Shown here in pieces: positions 15,001 to 29,274 of a stretch of DNA of 64,000 bases. The stretch comes from Strix aluco. Taxonomy: Eukaryota > Chordata > Aves > Strigiformes > Strigidae. A program made the position numbers and the translations under genes. Each line of letters opens with the position of its first letter. The first letter of the stretch is position 1. Below the pieces are notes generated by a model. That model had not been told where the DNA came from, ran no database searches, and saw only the letters and a list, made by a program, of their open reading frames with translations. Location of the stretch: NCBI RefSeq assembly GCF_031877795.1, contig NC_133932.1, positions 91,789,994 to 91,853,993 of the forward strand, in the 5' to 3' direction.

Positions 15001-18000
15001 TATCACCCTGAAAATATATATACAAGTTAATGACTAAACCCACATTGAGTTGTAAGAATTTTAATGCAAGTATCTCAGCAGAGATACTATGCAGTGTGGA
15101 GAAGATGGAGAGGGAAGAGTGGGTCAACTCCTTCAAAAGAGATGCAAGGGATCTTAGCGAACATCACATGCATCATCAAATAATAGGGAAGATGAAAACC
15201 AAAACATAGGGCTCATACTTAAATTAACCTGCAGAAGCAGACTAGAAGAATTAAAATAATAATAATGGCATTTATATACATTCTTAATCAACTAAGAGCC
15301 TCTGTCTACCAAGTCCATTTGCAAAATTATACACAAAGCTCATGGATGACTTAACATGCTACTCATAAGATAGCATAAAATACAGCAGTATTTACTGCAT
15401 TAAGACACATTAAATTAAATTACTTAACATATGATTTAGGATACAGCAAATTAAAAGTTATTTCTTGAAGGAAATTTCACAGAATAGGTTGCCAGGGTAA
15501 CTAATAAAAATCACCATCTATTGTTAAACTTAGTACTTACCAACTTAGGAAAATTAAAAGAAAAAAACGTTTTAGGTAGCCAGTGTAATCTGTGATTAAC
15601 AGCTGAAAAAATAAAATGCACAGGAAAATTGCTAATTTTTATTTGGATTCATAGCTTACTTCATGTTTGGAAATAAGTAACAAGAGCAAAAGTTAAAAAA
15701 AAAAAAAAGATAAGCTGTTGTAGAGAGAAATTCTCACTTTTTCCAGGCATTTTTCTAACTTTCAAAGAAATAGACTGATTTGAACTGATTTCCTTTTTCA
15801 CCTCAAGCTGCTGAAGTTCAGAGTTCTTGGAAAATCACCAAACGTGTCCTTCCAAAGTCTCTCTGTGTTGAAATTAATGAAAGATCAGATCCTTTCTGAC
15901 AAATACACATCCATCAGTTTCTACAATAGATGCTCTTATTGCATATGAAGAAAATAAAAGTAGGGTCATTTTTAGAAGCAGCCACTGCCCTTTAATGTGG
16001 AACAATAGGGAACAGAAAAATTTTTACTTGTTTTTAATATGAAGCTCCCACCTTCTCTCTTTGTGATGTGTATGAAACAATTCTACAAGCACAAATTTTT
16101 TAGGAAATGCCATTTAAGCATTTCCTGAATTTGTTTCCATGACATCATACTTGAAGAATAAATCTCACAGGCTGACTAAAAAAGTCTGCATTATTTTCAC
16201 TGCCCAATTTGAAAAGCAAGTGATAAAATCAACAAGTATTTTATTTTAATATATATTCATTGTCAATTATCTTTAATATAGCAAATAAATAAATTTTAAT
16301 TATTGGCTGAATTCCCTAAAGTTGAGAAACAATCACTGCCCTTCACTTTCAAAGATGACAGGAAGGAAGCTGAGGATTTGGCCCAGGCATTTCACTAATA
16401 TGGCAAGAGAAAAAGATAAAAGAGTATATTTATGCACATACCCAGAGTTTATGGACTCATAGCTCTGATGTATTCTGCCACCTGACTAAATTCTGGAAAG
16501 AAAACATTAAATCTGATGTACACAGAAATAGAAGTGACCATTAGAAGGCAGGTAGAAGGAATAGAGGCTTCATAAACTATCGTGATTTACTAAAATTCTA
16601 AATACTGCATCTTACCATCACATCTGAAAAACTAATTGACTTTCTGTGCTGTGAACTGAAAGACTGGAAGAACTTTAAGAAGAGGCTAACCATGGATGTC
16701 TCAGAATTTCGTTTTCAGACTATTTTGGGGCAAGATCTTTAATGACCTGGAAACAGAATATATTAAATCTGAGCACAATCATACATATTTTGGAGGGGTA
16801 TTCTTGTGACCTCAGCTAATGAAGAGGAATAATGACTCACTGTTCTTAGAAAACTCAGATCAGCACAGGACACAACTGCATTACAAAGAAGCCAGCAAAC
16901 TGCAGCGGGGAGGGACAGCTGTGAGAATACGTGATGTAGGTCTCAACTAGATAGGAATATGATAAGCATCCACCTGCACGTTATGAAAAAGACCTAATGC
17001 ATAGGTACCTAACATCCAAATTCATCCAGAAGCTCAATTTTTCATAACATGCCATAGAAATAGACCAGGAAAGATCAAGAGGATTGCCGTTGTCCTTAAT
17101 CCTGCCAGCAACAGGGAATTTGCCTTGTAAAGCTCCTTTTTTCTCCTAGCATGTCCCACACATTGGCAAGCCCCAGCCATCCTGCCTGGGAAGGGCTCTG
17201 TCCCAGTCCCAAGAGTGGCAATCCAGTCAATCCTGTGAGTGATCAAAGCACATAGACCTGGGACTAGCAAAATATACAAATGCCTTTAGAAGAACCAAAT
17301 ATACTTTAGAAGGACCAACACACCCTACTCATGCTAATAGTTGTAGCCATACTACCATGCCTCAGAAATCATCAAGAGAGGGAAGAAATTTAATTCCAGT
17401 CCTACCAAACTGCTACTCCCCACCTCCTCACCACCCAAAAAATCATATTAAGACAAAATACATGTGCAAATCAACATTCCTTTCAACCCTCCCCGCAAGA
17501 TGCCAATATATCAGACATAAAGGGATTTGGGACACAAGATTATTTTTTTTTATGCCCAGGAACTCCTCTATTTTCTGCCATACAGATGCCACCATATATC
17601 TCTGAAAGTCCATCTTGTCTCTACTGCCATGTTTGGAAGACTAGCTCAGACCTCATTCTTCAACTGGTCAGAAATATTCCAATTTCCAGTCTAAACTTAT
17701 GACCAGTGTACAACACTTTGAAGTCATGTCAGTACTTCCTTTTAACTTGAAAAGATCTTGTCTTTTTTCCCTCCTTCTCTCTCCCGAATGCATTTATACA
17801 TGAATCATCATATACTCTTTCAACCCTTTGCTAGGCCAAACAAATCTAGAAGCAATGGGACAGTTATGCACAGAGCATTTTGAATGATTTAAAAAAATTA
17901 ATGTGAGAGTCAGACAGCCTCACATAGCCTCTACATATAACAACCACATAATATCTATAACAACTTGAATTTTGAATATAATTTAGAAGACTTAGTCTGC

Positions 18001-21000
18001 TCCATTCCATTTATTAGGATTCTAAGTGTATGCAAGGAAAACAATTGATGATCATCTGAATTCAATCTAAAAGCAAACCAAAACTCAATCTTAGCAAAAT
18101 AGGCTGGTATCAAATAAAATAGAAACTGGTATGTTCACCTAATTGAATATTATACTGAGCTATGAAAGCAGTTCATTAACTCCAATAAAGTTTCTCAACA
18201 TAAAAAGGCAATTAACTATAGTGTCATTTTAAAGAAAAATCTTTAAACTCATTCACTAAATATATTTAAATGGCATTTATGGAAAAGAACATGACCTTTT
18301 ATTAAATGCATTTAACCGGAGCAGATGAGATTCATGCTGGCTGACAAGACTTTTGAGGGTGAACAAGAGGTGAAAAGAAGGTAATTATGTTGTGTCAAAA
18401 AATGTATAACACCTTGAGTTAATGGATGCAGTCTTGCAAAATTATTTTAATATTAAATATTTCCATAAATGGCCAGTACACTCTGTGAGCCTCTTTAGGC
18501 TTTGATTTCTGATCCATGGCTTCTGAGTTTAGGATCAGATCAGATCACATAGGGACAACAGAGAACTCAAAGTCTGAATGCACTTTGTAAGAAAATGTCC
18601 ATGTACCCTGGCCAGTTCTTAACCGAACTAGAAAGACTGAATCAACTGTAGTTCTCAAATATAACAACAGCAGAAGCCAACTCAGAGCAGAACAAAGATT
18701 TCAGCCTTTTAGTACTGTCTCCTTCTTTTTTCTTCTCCACTTCCTCCATTTTAATTAAAAATTAATTAAAAGGCATATCTAATTCTTTAATCATTGTATG
18801 GGTCTGCAAAGCCAGAGGCATTGCCTCAAGTATCACAAGGGAAGCAAGGTCAAACCTACAAAGAGCTTGAATATGAAACCTCTGAGGTTTCTCAGTATTT
18901 TTTAGATACAAATCTCTGAAATTCAGCTCTTTCATTTCTCTAGTGCCAGTGGATCAGTTACTCTTGTCGCTGAGTCAGTCCCAACTAAATTCTTCAGAGA
19001 AAGGCCTGTAGAAATGGTGTCTTTGATTGAAATACAAAAAGAGAGGTTTATCACAGCCTAAAAAACAAGAAATCAAACCTATGATACTCTTTGTTGATGT
19101 AAATCGTTTTGCATCCAGTTGTCCACCATGTTATGCAAGCCATACTTCCATAGTCCTCCAGTAGAGTGAGGTTTTCACCAAACTGGTTATAACCTCTTAG
19201 AAAGAGGAATTAAATGCATCTGTCAGAAAATGTCAAAAAATTGTTTTGCATTGTGTCATTATCCTTTAAGTTCTAATTTTTTTCTTTAATGATCACACAG
19301 CTCAAGGTATGATAAAGGAAAGTTTTTAATGACTGCAGCCAGTGAAGTTGAAAGCTGTCTTTCTCTATTCTGGGTCCAGCCCTTTCCTGCTGTGATTTTT
19401 CTTCATTCCAATTCCTGCAGTCAGCATATACCATCACACTCATCACAGTCTCATCTAACCAACACACTCATCACAGTATCACCTAAAACCAGAAGGCAAC
19501 CCTTTATACAGTTCCCCATATTTCTGCTCTTCTTGGGGATGGGATACAAGGGATGAATAGCTCCCCTGATAAACAGTTCATGGCTGTACTTCCTTTAGTC
19601 TAAATTTATACTGTTCTTTCAGTACCTGATTTAGACAGTCAAAGGGTCAAAGCATACTGTTCCCTGGGATCCTCTGACAGCAGAGGTGGCTTCTGCTGAA
19701 AATAAGGAACTTCCACTGTGTGGTGGCAGACTGATAAGCAGCTGATAGAAATCAGAAAACTCCAAAAATGCTTTGCATTTAAAGGCAGGTGATTTATGAA
19801 ACCTACAACTTGACTTAATTACAAGGGCAACAGGGAAGAGTTCCCCTCAGCATACTGAATGGAGAAAAGGAACCCGACCCCCAGCTGAATCTGTAAAGTG
19901 CGTCTGAAACAGGGCTGAAGGAATGAAATAACTTAAGTATCAAGTCACGTGTGGGCTAACTGCCAAAGAGACATCACTCTTTCTGCCAGCAACACGACTG
20001 TCAATAGATAATCACTGAGCCAACCTGACAGTAAAGTAGGAAAGTGAGGAGACTGCCACATTTCACTCTCCAGCGCGTCTGCAGGAACCCCAAGGCTTGC
20101 TGCTTGGCAAGCAAAATGCTACAGTTAATTACTGACATTATAGGGAGAGGCTGATAGAGGCTGAACATCAGGTTTCCTCCCGTTTCAGCTGTCAAGAATG
20201 CAAAAATCTGACTTTAGTGCTGGAACGTGAGCATGAAGAAAATAAAATCAGCAGCCATGCTTTGGGAGTGCGTCCAACTCTCTTGGCCAGAACCACCAGT
20301 GAAGAAAACACACCAGAAAGTACTGTTGTGCTCAGAAAAGACTAGCTAAACATGTCAAGTTCTGCCCAATGCAACCCACAGGGCAAACGCTGTACTGGCA
20401 GAAAGAAGACAGTCCGTACTCCAATGCCAGAGGAAGCAGGACAGCAGAACTTCCCTGGCATTTACCTGTCCTGGTTCTTCTCTTCCCAGTCTTGTACTGA
20501 AAAGCTGGTAGATGAAAGCCATTTCTACCCATTATAGCTTCTAAGTGTTGTATCAGGTCTCAGAGGTTCGGGGTTTAATATCTGAACAGAGAAAAGAAAC
20601 AAACACTACTCCTTCTAATCTGACCCAATGCAGTAGACAGGGACTTGTCTGGCAAGAGATCTGAGTCCCAAAACCTTCTACCACTGCTGGAGAAGATACA
20701 TCGCAGTGCAATCTCCCAATCCCAACAGAGAGTGTTTTCCACACAGAGAAACAGTGTGCCAAAGAGGAAAAAGTTTAGATCTCAGACTAAATTAGATTTA
20801 AGATTAAACAGAAACATTTATCATCTTTCTAAGCATTCTCCTCACAGGTTGGTTAGTTGAATACTGAAGCTCACTAACAGCTGATGGGTGCTACAAATAT
20901 GTCTGGAAAATGTAAAACTTAAGTCCTCGTGCAGAAAATAATAATCACTACAGCTACACAGATCCATGTTACAAACATCCAACTAGAAAAATTAGAGAAT

Positions 21001-22470
21001 ACTGCCCACAGACTCCTTTTAAAAGTAGTGGGGGATCATGAACCCATCACTCAAGAGTCCAGGGCCAGAGATTAATTTTATAATTTAAGAAAGACTTCAA
21101 CCTTGGCATTTCTTTTGATGAAGCTCTTCTAGGGCTCTTCACATTTCATTAGCTGAAGAAATGCCAATAGAAGTTAATTTTTTATTGAACTATCTGGTTT
21201 AGTGTCATTGTTCTCTTACTTTAAGGAGAAAAATGGTTGATAAAAATTACCGTTTAATTAGACAGTTTTAAATCAGAGGCTTCAAGAACATCACAAAGGA
21301 GATTTATAGTCCAACAAAATAGGTAAGCATTTAACATCTTCACATAATCACAGTATATTGTTTTTATCACTCTCTTAAATCTCCAGCTACTCCCCCAAGC
21401 TTCAAAAAAAACCTGGTGGAACCTGTATGGCTGTACAAGATGTCTACAGTACCTATGCAAAAACTTAAAGTAGAGATGAGAATTACAAGGTACTTGTAAT
21501 TTCATCTGTACCATGCATACTCTCCAGCTGAGGCAAACCAGTGCAGTTCTCACAACAACAGAGCTAGTTTTTCTAACACTATCCAGCAATACAATTTTTC
21601 ATATTTATCTCAGTCAAGGTTATCACGTCACATCCTCACTAATGGGCCTTACTGATCCAAGTCATATTTCTGTTCTAACTGGCTAGTAGTGAAGTAAATC
21701 TGTGGTGCAGGCTCTCCTTTCACACAAGTCACTGGAGTTTACTGAACAGCAGAACATCCCCGTGGGTTGTATGGGGAAATCTTTTTCCCAGGCTAGAGAA
21801 TGATGGTGCTGTTGCAAGGACACTGTTCCAGCATGGAAGGCAAGAGGCAGGCAGGCAACTCCCAGGCTCACTTTCTTGAATGCTCTGCTTAAAACCGATC
21901 AGGTTCTGTGAGAATCAGAGAGTTGCAATCGATCTACATGCATGAGAACAGCATTATAAATGCATCTATTTTGCTGCCTCAGCATGAAGCCTGATCAGAA
22001 GATAAACATATTTGCTGAGCAGTAAAACTGTTGTTATCATGATAAAAAACAGTGAAGCAGGACTGATGAGAGGAAAAAAATACTTTAACTATGAAAATCA
22101 GTGAATGTAAACATCTGCTTCTTGGGGCACTGATCCAGGAACATTTTTACCCTTGTATATTGATACTTTTATGGTTATACTTCCAAGGTCATAGCCCTGA
22201 GACACTGAAGGGAAGAATTCAAATGCTCTCTAGTGCTAGGTGAAGGGATGCTTTAGTTTTACAAGCTTAATGAAGTTAGTACCTTCAGTTAGTATTTTTA
22301 TGCACAATTCAGTCTTATGACCAATTCATGACCTAGCAAAGAGATTAGGATTAAAAAGTCATATAAACAGTGTTTCTGAATAGGCAGGTTTCTTGGCTTT
22401 AAGTCCAAGTTGTTACAGAGAAAAAGTATTTAAGAGAACATAAGTACATATGATACCAAGAATACGCTAT
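1..22470. other. intergenic region 3' of LMO7, no gene recognised
   Basis: I read both strands and found no reading frame with recognisable domains or consistent splice structure. The longest frames are a mirror pair near 10.5-10.9 kb (139 and 127 codons) without protein-like features. The content is AT-rich unique sequence with short A/T runs (760-775, 2612-2624, 10190-10203, 15695-15708), an AT palindrome near 18750-18775 (TTAATTAAAAATTAATTAA) and one small tandem duplication at 19435. Distant regulatory elements could be present but cannot be shown from one sequence. Confidence 0.7.
19435..19490. repeat. imperfect tandem duplication, 2 x about 28 bp
   Basis: CACACTCATCACAGT occurs at 19435 and again at 19463, followed by similar sequence. 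It lies in the intergenic region and has no visible function. Confidence 0.7.
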
Positions 22471-22475
22471 GTGAT

Positions 22476-23079
22476 TGTACTGGGTCTGGCTGAGCCGGAA
22501 TTGGTTTTCCCCTGTAGCAGCCCTCATGGTGCTGTGTTTTATGCTGGGAGCTGGCAGGGTGTTGATAGCACACTGGTGTTGTGGCTACTGCTGAGTAGTG
22601 CTTACACAGCACCAAGGCTCTTTCCGACATTTCCCCCCCCAAAGTGGGACGGGGTGGGCAAGATCTTGGGAGGGGACACAACCAGGACAGCTGACCCGAA
22701 CTGACCAAAGGGATATTCCATACCATATGACGTCTGCTCAGTATAAAGCTGGGAGAAAGGAGGAAGGGGGTGGGGTCACCCTTGGTCCTCCGAGGCAACC
22801 ACTACGCGTATTGGAGCCCTGCTTCCTGAGAAGGCCCGACATCGCCTGTTCATGGGAAGTAGAGAATAAATCTGTTTTCTTTCTTTTGCTTCTGCGCACG
22901 GACCTTTGTTTCGCTTTGCTTATATTAAAACTGCTGTTGTTTTACCCACAAGGGTTGGGGTTTTTTCCTATCTTATTTTCTTTCCCCTCTTTGCCCAGTT
23001 AAGAAAAAAAGGGGAAGGGGGGGAAGTGATAGAGTGACTTGGTGGGTACCTGGCATTTAGCCAAGGTCAAACCACCACA
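22476..23079 (+). mobile_element. solo LTR of an endogenous retrovirus-like element, 604 bp
   Basis: The block begins TGTACTGGG and ends ACCACCACA, the TG...CA form of an LTR. It is flanked by an exact 5-bp duplication, GTGAT, at 22471-22475 and 23080-23084. A TATAAA at 22742-22747 and AATAAA near 22866 fit U3 promoter and R polyadenylation sites. It shares many blocks with the LTR at 56645-57220 (for example ACTGACCAAAGGGATAT), so both belong to one family or close subfamilies. No internal retroviral genes are next to it, so it is a solo LTR. A 5-bp duplication fits an ERVL-like group, but the family name is not proven here. Confidence 0.85.
22742..22747 (+). promoter_or_regulatory. TATA box of the LTR promoter
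   Basis: TATAAA sits in the middle of the LTR, the usual U3 position, just before AGCTGGGAG. The related LTR at 56.6 kb has lost this match. Activity is unknown. Confidence 0.5.
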
Positions 23080-23084
23080 GTGAT

Positions 23085-26000
23085 AACACTGTATATCTTC
23101 AAAGTGCTATAGGGAATAATCAAAGAGAGCACTACCGTATTAAAGTAAATGGATTGTGGAACCTGTATATCCCCTCTTGTTTAGCATCTACCAGTACCAA
23201 ACCAGTGTTTATCTGCTTGCTTTTTGTTTTCCATTTAGCACTCATCACTAGAAGCAGCACATGAAATAAAAAAGTTTAGGTGATAGTGAAACCAAGGTGG
23301 CTGGTGTAACACAGAATGCTCTGGACAACCTAAATACCCTTGTACATCAACAGGGATGACCTTCAGTTCAGAAGTGCCTTTCTTTTATTGCTGAGTTGAC
23401 ACAGCACTGAGGGAGAGGGAACAGAAAATCCCAAAAGTTGCAGGTGTTAGACATGTTGTGAACGGTCATGGGCAACAGAAAACTCCAAAGAATACAGAGT
23501 CCACCAGTCAAAAGTCAACATCCAATTAGCCCAATAGTAAAGGGCAAAGAAGTAATTCGTCACATTTTTTACTTGCCGAAGTCCAAAAGTACTTGTAAGC
23601 ATTCAAGTTTTTGATAGGAATGCATGCTCATTTGTAACATGAATTTTGCATAAAATCTGCTGGCTAGCGTAGCTCATGACTGCCATGCTGCAGCGTGCTG
23701 TGCTAGATGGCCATGGGTTATTAACAGACAGTAGCTGTGCCTAGCTGAAGGCTGCTTGTTTACTGACTTGCTCCACTCTAATCAATGGGGCTTTTCTTAA
23801 ACTGTTTTAGGATTCTTCTCTGATATGTGCAGACAGGAGTACACTGGTACAACCTCTGGCATTAATAAGAAGTGCAGCACACATAAATTTCATAAATGCA
23901 ATAGTTACCTCAGTGGGAATGAATTTTACTTAAAATGTAGTATCACATGCAAGTAAAACTAATGTTTCTCTGCAGGAGTCTTGTTTACATGGGCATTAAA
24001 AGATGGTAATTGTTATATTTACAGAGCTAGAGTTTGATGAAAGGCCACAAGTTGGAGTCCCCCTATCAATACCCCCAAACATAGCAGAAACTAATTCTAT
24101 TTTTGCAGCTGACACTTCATGCTGAGAAATAAAATTGGAATGTGATCTTGTTCCCTGGTCAAATGAGACATATCAGCATGGGAATCTCTTACAGGTGCTT
24201 CCCAAAGACAGGAAAATTAGCAGAACCACACAGGAATTCAGGCATGGTCATTCCCACAAAGGCAATTCATGCCTTACTAATTATGCTGGAAGATTTATGC
24301 AGCAAAATTCCCTTGTGGACATAAGCTCTTATTTGAATCTATGCATTACACAACTAAATTCTTATAGAGCTTCAGATTTTTTAATGCTCTTAAAGATTAT
24401 TTACCTGCTGTTCTAGATATTCTCCTGGGAGAGTTTTGTGTTGCAATTCACTAAGAGGGCCAGTCTATCCACAATATTCTCCCATGGAGGTAATCTTGCA
24501 TTTTCTGACTGATGTGAGCAATAAGGCTTTATGTACAGCTATAAGACATAAAACTAAAAAAAAAAAAAAGAGGACTGTATCAAAGTCACATGTACAATCT
24601 AAGAGAGAAAAAGAAAAAAAAAGGAGTTAATCCAGTGCCAAGAGCCTAAATCAAGTTAAATGAATGAAAATAAAATCATAATAAGCTAGAAAGCTCATTA
24701 AAATAAAATAGCTTAAAATAAAATTAACATTTTTAAGAGTGCTAATTAACCACTGGAACAATTTATGTTGACATGTAGTAGATTTTCCATCATTTGCATA
24801 CTTCAGATCTACACAGGGCTTCTTTCCAACAAAGAACACTGTTGTTCACACAGAAGTTGTGTTTAATACAGGGATTACTGGGTGAGAGGTTCTGATCTTT
24901 GTAGGGATATAGGCAATAAAATGATTGCAGTAGCCTGATCCGACCCTGAAATCTGTAAATTTCCATCCTGGAAGGGCCATATGCAATTGATACACCAATA
25001 AATGGCACATCTGGTTGACTGCCTGGGGGCAAAAGAAAATTCCAGTTCAGGGAATCAGAAACACTTGCTCTGGCACAGCTACTTGCAAAAGGCCATTTAA
25101 GGTGTCACACTGTGCTGACCACAAGCCTGCCCTCACCAGAGTGTGTTTATGAACTGTCCATTCAATGGCCTTTTTTTTTTCCTTTCTTCTATTATGATTA
25201 ATAGCGAAAATCTGTGTGTACATACACCCTTGTACATACCTTTTTTTTTTTTTTTTTGGAAGTGCTTTGGTTCTTTGTACAATATTAACTGTTAAGGCAA
25301 ACCCATAGAAGCCAATAATTCCCATTGCACAATGCATCTCTTTTCAGTGCTTGTTGCCTACAGCAGCTACTTAATTAGCAAGTTTGTTTCCAGTAGGTTG
25401 GACCAATTAAAAACATTCTTCAGCTTTAATAAACTAATACCCTACCACTCACCCTAGAATATTCCTTCTGTGAGCAACTGCTCTGCATCATCCTCCTATA
25501 CTGTTTTATGTTGGTGCCCCTAGCTCCCAAGAAGAATGGAGCTAAAATGAAAATGCTGAAGAGCTTCCAGCATGAAGCTGCTCTTTCATATAATTATGCC
25601 AGCTGCTAATAGCCTTCCATTACAGCCACCGCACAGGTTTTGCTAATCCATTACAAATGATTGGTTGGAATTTAAAACACTGCTGCAAATGCACCAGTTT
25701 TCACACTGAGCTCAAATTGTCAGATTCCAAACCCTTTTACGCTCTGTAAGTGACAAGGTGGTCCGTATTACAAAAGCTATTACCTAAGGGAAGTGTTGAA
25801 CTGATCACTTGGACCCTCCTTGGGCTTCACCTGTGAGGTACTTTCCTGAAAATTATGAGACTGCCTCTGCCCATTTCTGGTATCAGTGTGAGCTCCGAAT
25901 TCAGACGCTGGGTTCTTACAAAGTGCTTGCTGCATAAATCTTGCCACTAACCAGCATTGCATGCAGTGTTGCAGCTTGCCTGAAGAGATGAATGCATAGC

Positions 26001-29000
26001 TAATTGAGCTTGAAATTTCTGGCAAATCTTCTATAAAATTCTTAAAGAAATCTCAACAAAACTAAGAGCATATGCAATACCTCAAATTTCACTCTGAGGT
26101 GCTTGACTTGTTTGTTCTTACGTATCAGAGAAAACCCACAGCAAGTTCACACTGAAAGTTACAGAAAACATTTCTGGTTTTGAAGTGCTATTTTATTTAA
26201 ACATTGCCCTGTGCCAGAGCTGCTATCCATAGGCCACTCAGTTCCAAAGCCATATTCAAATGTACATTGCAATTAATTAGCTGGCAGCCTGAAGATAGCA
26301 TAGATAAAGGATTTAACTGAATCAGGGTTTCTCAGATATTTTTGGAAGAATTCAGCCAGCATTAAGTTAGGCAAACATAGGCATATAAAAATGCAGGTGT
26401 CTACATGTGAGCCAGGGCCCACATGCCTGTTAAAGTCAGTGAAGCTTAGACAGCCAAGCACCTCACCTGACAGTGGACACCTGCTCACCGGCCCATGAAA
26501 TCACACCTTTGCTCCACTGTCTGTAGAGAGTTGAGCTTGATTCAGTTGCTTGCACATAAATCTCTGCTGTCCTTTCAGATGCTCTAAAGCATTCATTGAG
26601 ACCTGCACTGGCAGTTGCATGAGTATCTGCCAGACTTGCACCTTATCCCCCCCAGCCCTGGGTGGATGTCCTAGACACTCGACAACATCCCAAGCAGCAC
26701 CAGACACCCAAGATTAAAGAACAGAGCAGAGCCCTAAATCCACTCAGATTTTAACAGCAGCGCAGAGGCCTAGCTCACCTGTAGACACCTGCATTTAAGG
26801 TTTAACCTTAAACAGAGTGTCTGAAGCTGGTGAACTGAGGGAGAGCAATTGGTTCTTCTTCCTTGAACAGCATCTTAAAAAAGAATACAACAAAATACAG
26901 CAAAATCCTCCACTAGAAATCATCTAGTTTATTTTTCTTTACAAGAAATGTTATCTTTACCTCTATCCCTATTTAGTGCTGGTTTAAGTAGCAGTTAATT
27001 AATGAAACGGCAAACAAAATCAAATGAGACTGCTCAGATTCAGTTGCTGATCATACCTCCATGATGCCAGGTGGGGAGAAAGGCCCAAGATTAAGAGAAA
27101 GTTCTTTCTACAACTCTTATTACATTGCAACTTCAGTATCATTTAGCACACGTGACTTTTTATACAAGATTAAAACCATGGAAAGGGCTTTTTATTGTGT
27201 GAGTTGCACTTACACAGTGCCATCTTGTGTTGCTAGTGGATAATCGGTTTTGCTAAACAGAGCCCAACACACTGCAAATACTTTAGCGAGGACCAAAATA
27301 CACAGATACAACAGCATTCATAAGGTGAGTTTCTCTGCCTGTTCTCTTTCCTGTCCAGGGGAAGGAAAGCAGGAAGAAGTTTTCATTGTTCACATTTCCC
27401 AACTTAAATTAACAAACACAGGTTTGAAGGAGCCTTGTTAAACCAGGCCTTTAACAAGGGTGAGAAACAGCTTTAACTCTACAAGAGTTTCAACTTCAGC
27501 TCTTTGAGCCCCACTAAATCTGAAATTCCACTCCGTTTGCTCACAGGCAAGCAATTTGGTACAAGCCATTGAAATTTTAGGAAAAGCGAGCCTGGCTCAG
27601 AACATATCACTCCAGGCTACACACCATCAGTCAGGCAGCTCTGGCAACATCACAGACCGCATGTTGCTGAGTTTTCTTCCCACCCTTCATTCTTCAACCC
27701 CAGGTGATTTCTGTGCCCAGGTGATTCCCAGGGACAGGGCAACACAACTAGGCTCAAGATGCAAAAGATGGCATGGCCATTCCTGACTTTTCCCACAGCT
27801 TTGCTGCATAACACAATGCTGGGAGTGGGGAAATCATGGATAAGCTAGGATAAATTCATTAATGCCTCGGAGGTTGAGAAACTTTGACTTGTGATAAAAA
27901 ATTTTGTCTCTGTGATTTCAGGCTGGTGATGGGGATTGTGGGGATCTGGAATTTATTGGGGGGGCTGGGGGGAGCAATTGTTCATATTCTGATGCTGCCT
28001 ACCATAAAAGAAGAATGAAAACTAGACAGCGTAGAGGGGCATCCACACCATCTCCATTAGGTACGTGCCTTAACCGAGAGCTAGATCTGCACAGCACCCA
28101 ATTTGGGTTCGTATTCTGAATAGCTCTCAGGGAAGCAATCTTCCACAAGCAGCAGGCAGGACCCCAGGCTCCCAGAGAGTTGTTTGAGCAGGCAGTGTGT
28201 ATGTCCCTCCATAGGCTGTATTTGAGCACTAGGGTCTTCATACCCCAGGGTTCTCACCTGTGGTCTACCATGCCATTACTTACCACAATAGTGGAAACCA
28301 AATTAAGCATCTTCACCAGTTCACAGGAGACACTTTAACTGAATACCAAAAGCCAAGGCCAAGTCACAAAGGTGGCTGAACAAGGAGCTTGGCAACTTTA
28401 GGTTGATGAGGCATTTTAGATTACTTTTTTTTTAAAAAAACAAAGTTTGGAAATAGCGTTTGGCACTTTGTAATGAAGCATTTATTAGCAGGGAGTTCCT
28501 TGGTGCAAGGCAAGACCCATCTGTTTGGGGGAAAGATCAATAAACCAAAGCAAAACAGGATACAGGCAGAGTTACAAGCAGAAGTTACAGGAGGCCCACA
28601 CAGGTGCAGTTCTCCTACTACACTGAAACTCCTCATGGTATCATGTACAAGCTTATCTTAGAGTCCCACCGCCCTCCTACACCTCTCAGCTGTCCTCTTC
28701 CTTGGTTTCATCCACAAAATGCTTCCCCAAATTCCTCTGATCCACATGCCATGTCATCTTTGCTGCTTCCAAGAACATGGACACAGAAGGGTACATAACT
28801 GGGCATGAAAGGATTTGGGGAAGCCACTGACCAAAGCAATTTGGAAGCCACCACTGAAAAACACATAGCACACATTCCAGCTGCATTTTCAGAAGGAGCA
28901 GAATCTAACCCAAAATATTTTTAGCACCTCATTTCTAGCCACAGCAGAGAAGTTTTGGGGAACTTCCACCTCTTCCAACCTCTTCTGCCTTGTGCTTCAG

Positions 29001-29274
29001 GGATGAGCATACAGACAAAATCAGTCTCACCACTTGTATTGAAACACTGAAGGGAAAGAGCATGTGGAGCGTGATGGGAGATCTATATACAAAATTTGAT
29101 GTCTACTGTAAAGGGAAAGAGAAAAGCAAGAACTATTGTTCTTGCACATATGTAGGTGGACATCATAATACTTTCATAAAAAAATATTTTCCCAACATGG
29201 GATTCAAACAATTTTATATTTCAGCAAATCACCTTAGACACATTTAGCTGGATAGAAAGAAAAAAACTTCTAAT
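23085..29274. other. intergenic region between the solo LTR and the LMO7 3' end, no gene recognised
   Basis: No supportable coding gene or RNA gene. It holds A-rich tracts at 24556-24570 and 24608-24622, poly(T) at 25240, and a G-rich stretch at 27957-27972. The stretch about 26380-26810 has the flavour of an old interspersed repeat but I cannot name it. Confidence 0.65.
25240..25258. repeat. poly(T) tract
   Basis: A run of about 18 T in intergenic DNA. On the minus strand it reads as poly(A), but no recognisable retroposed sequence adjoins it. Confidence 0.7.

Noticed and set aside
22430..23002. Three overlapping frames of 84 to 134 codons.
   Set aside because: They lie within the solo LTR, which does not encode proteins, and are due to its low stop density.
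24556..24622. Two A-rich tracts considered as a retroposon tail.
   Set aside because: There is no recognisable retroposed body upstream and no target duplication.
26380..26810. Possible ancient interspersed repeat, with a vaguely similar stretch near 9600-9830.
   Set aside because: Shared motifs are too short and scattered to support a repeat call without a library search.
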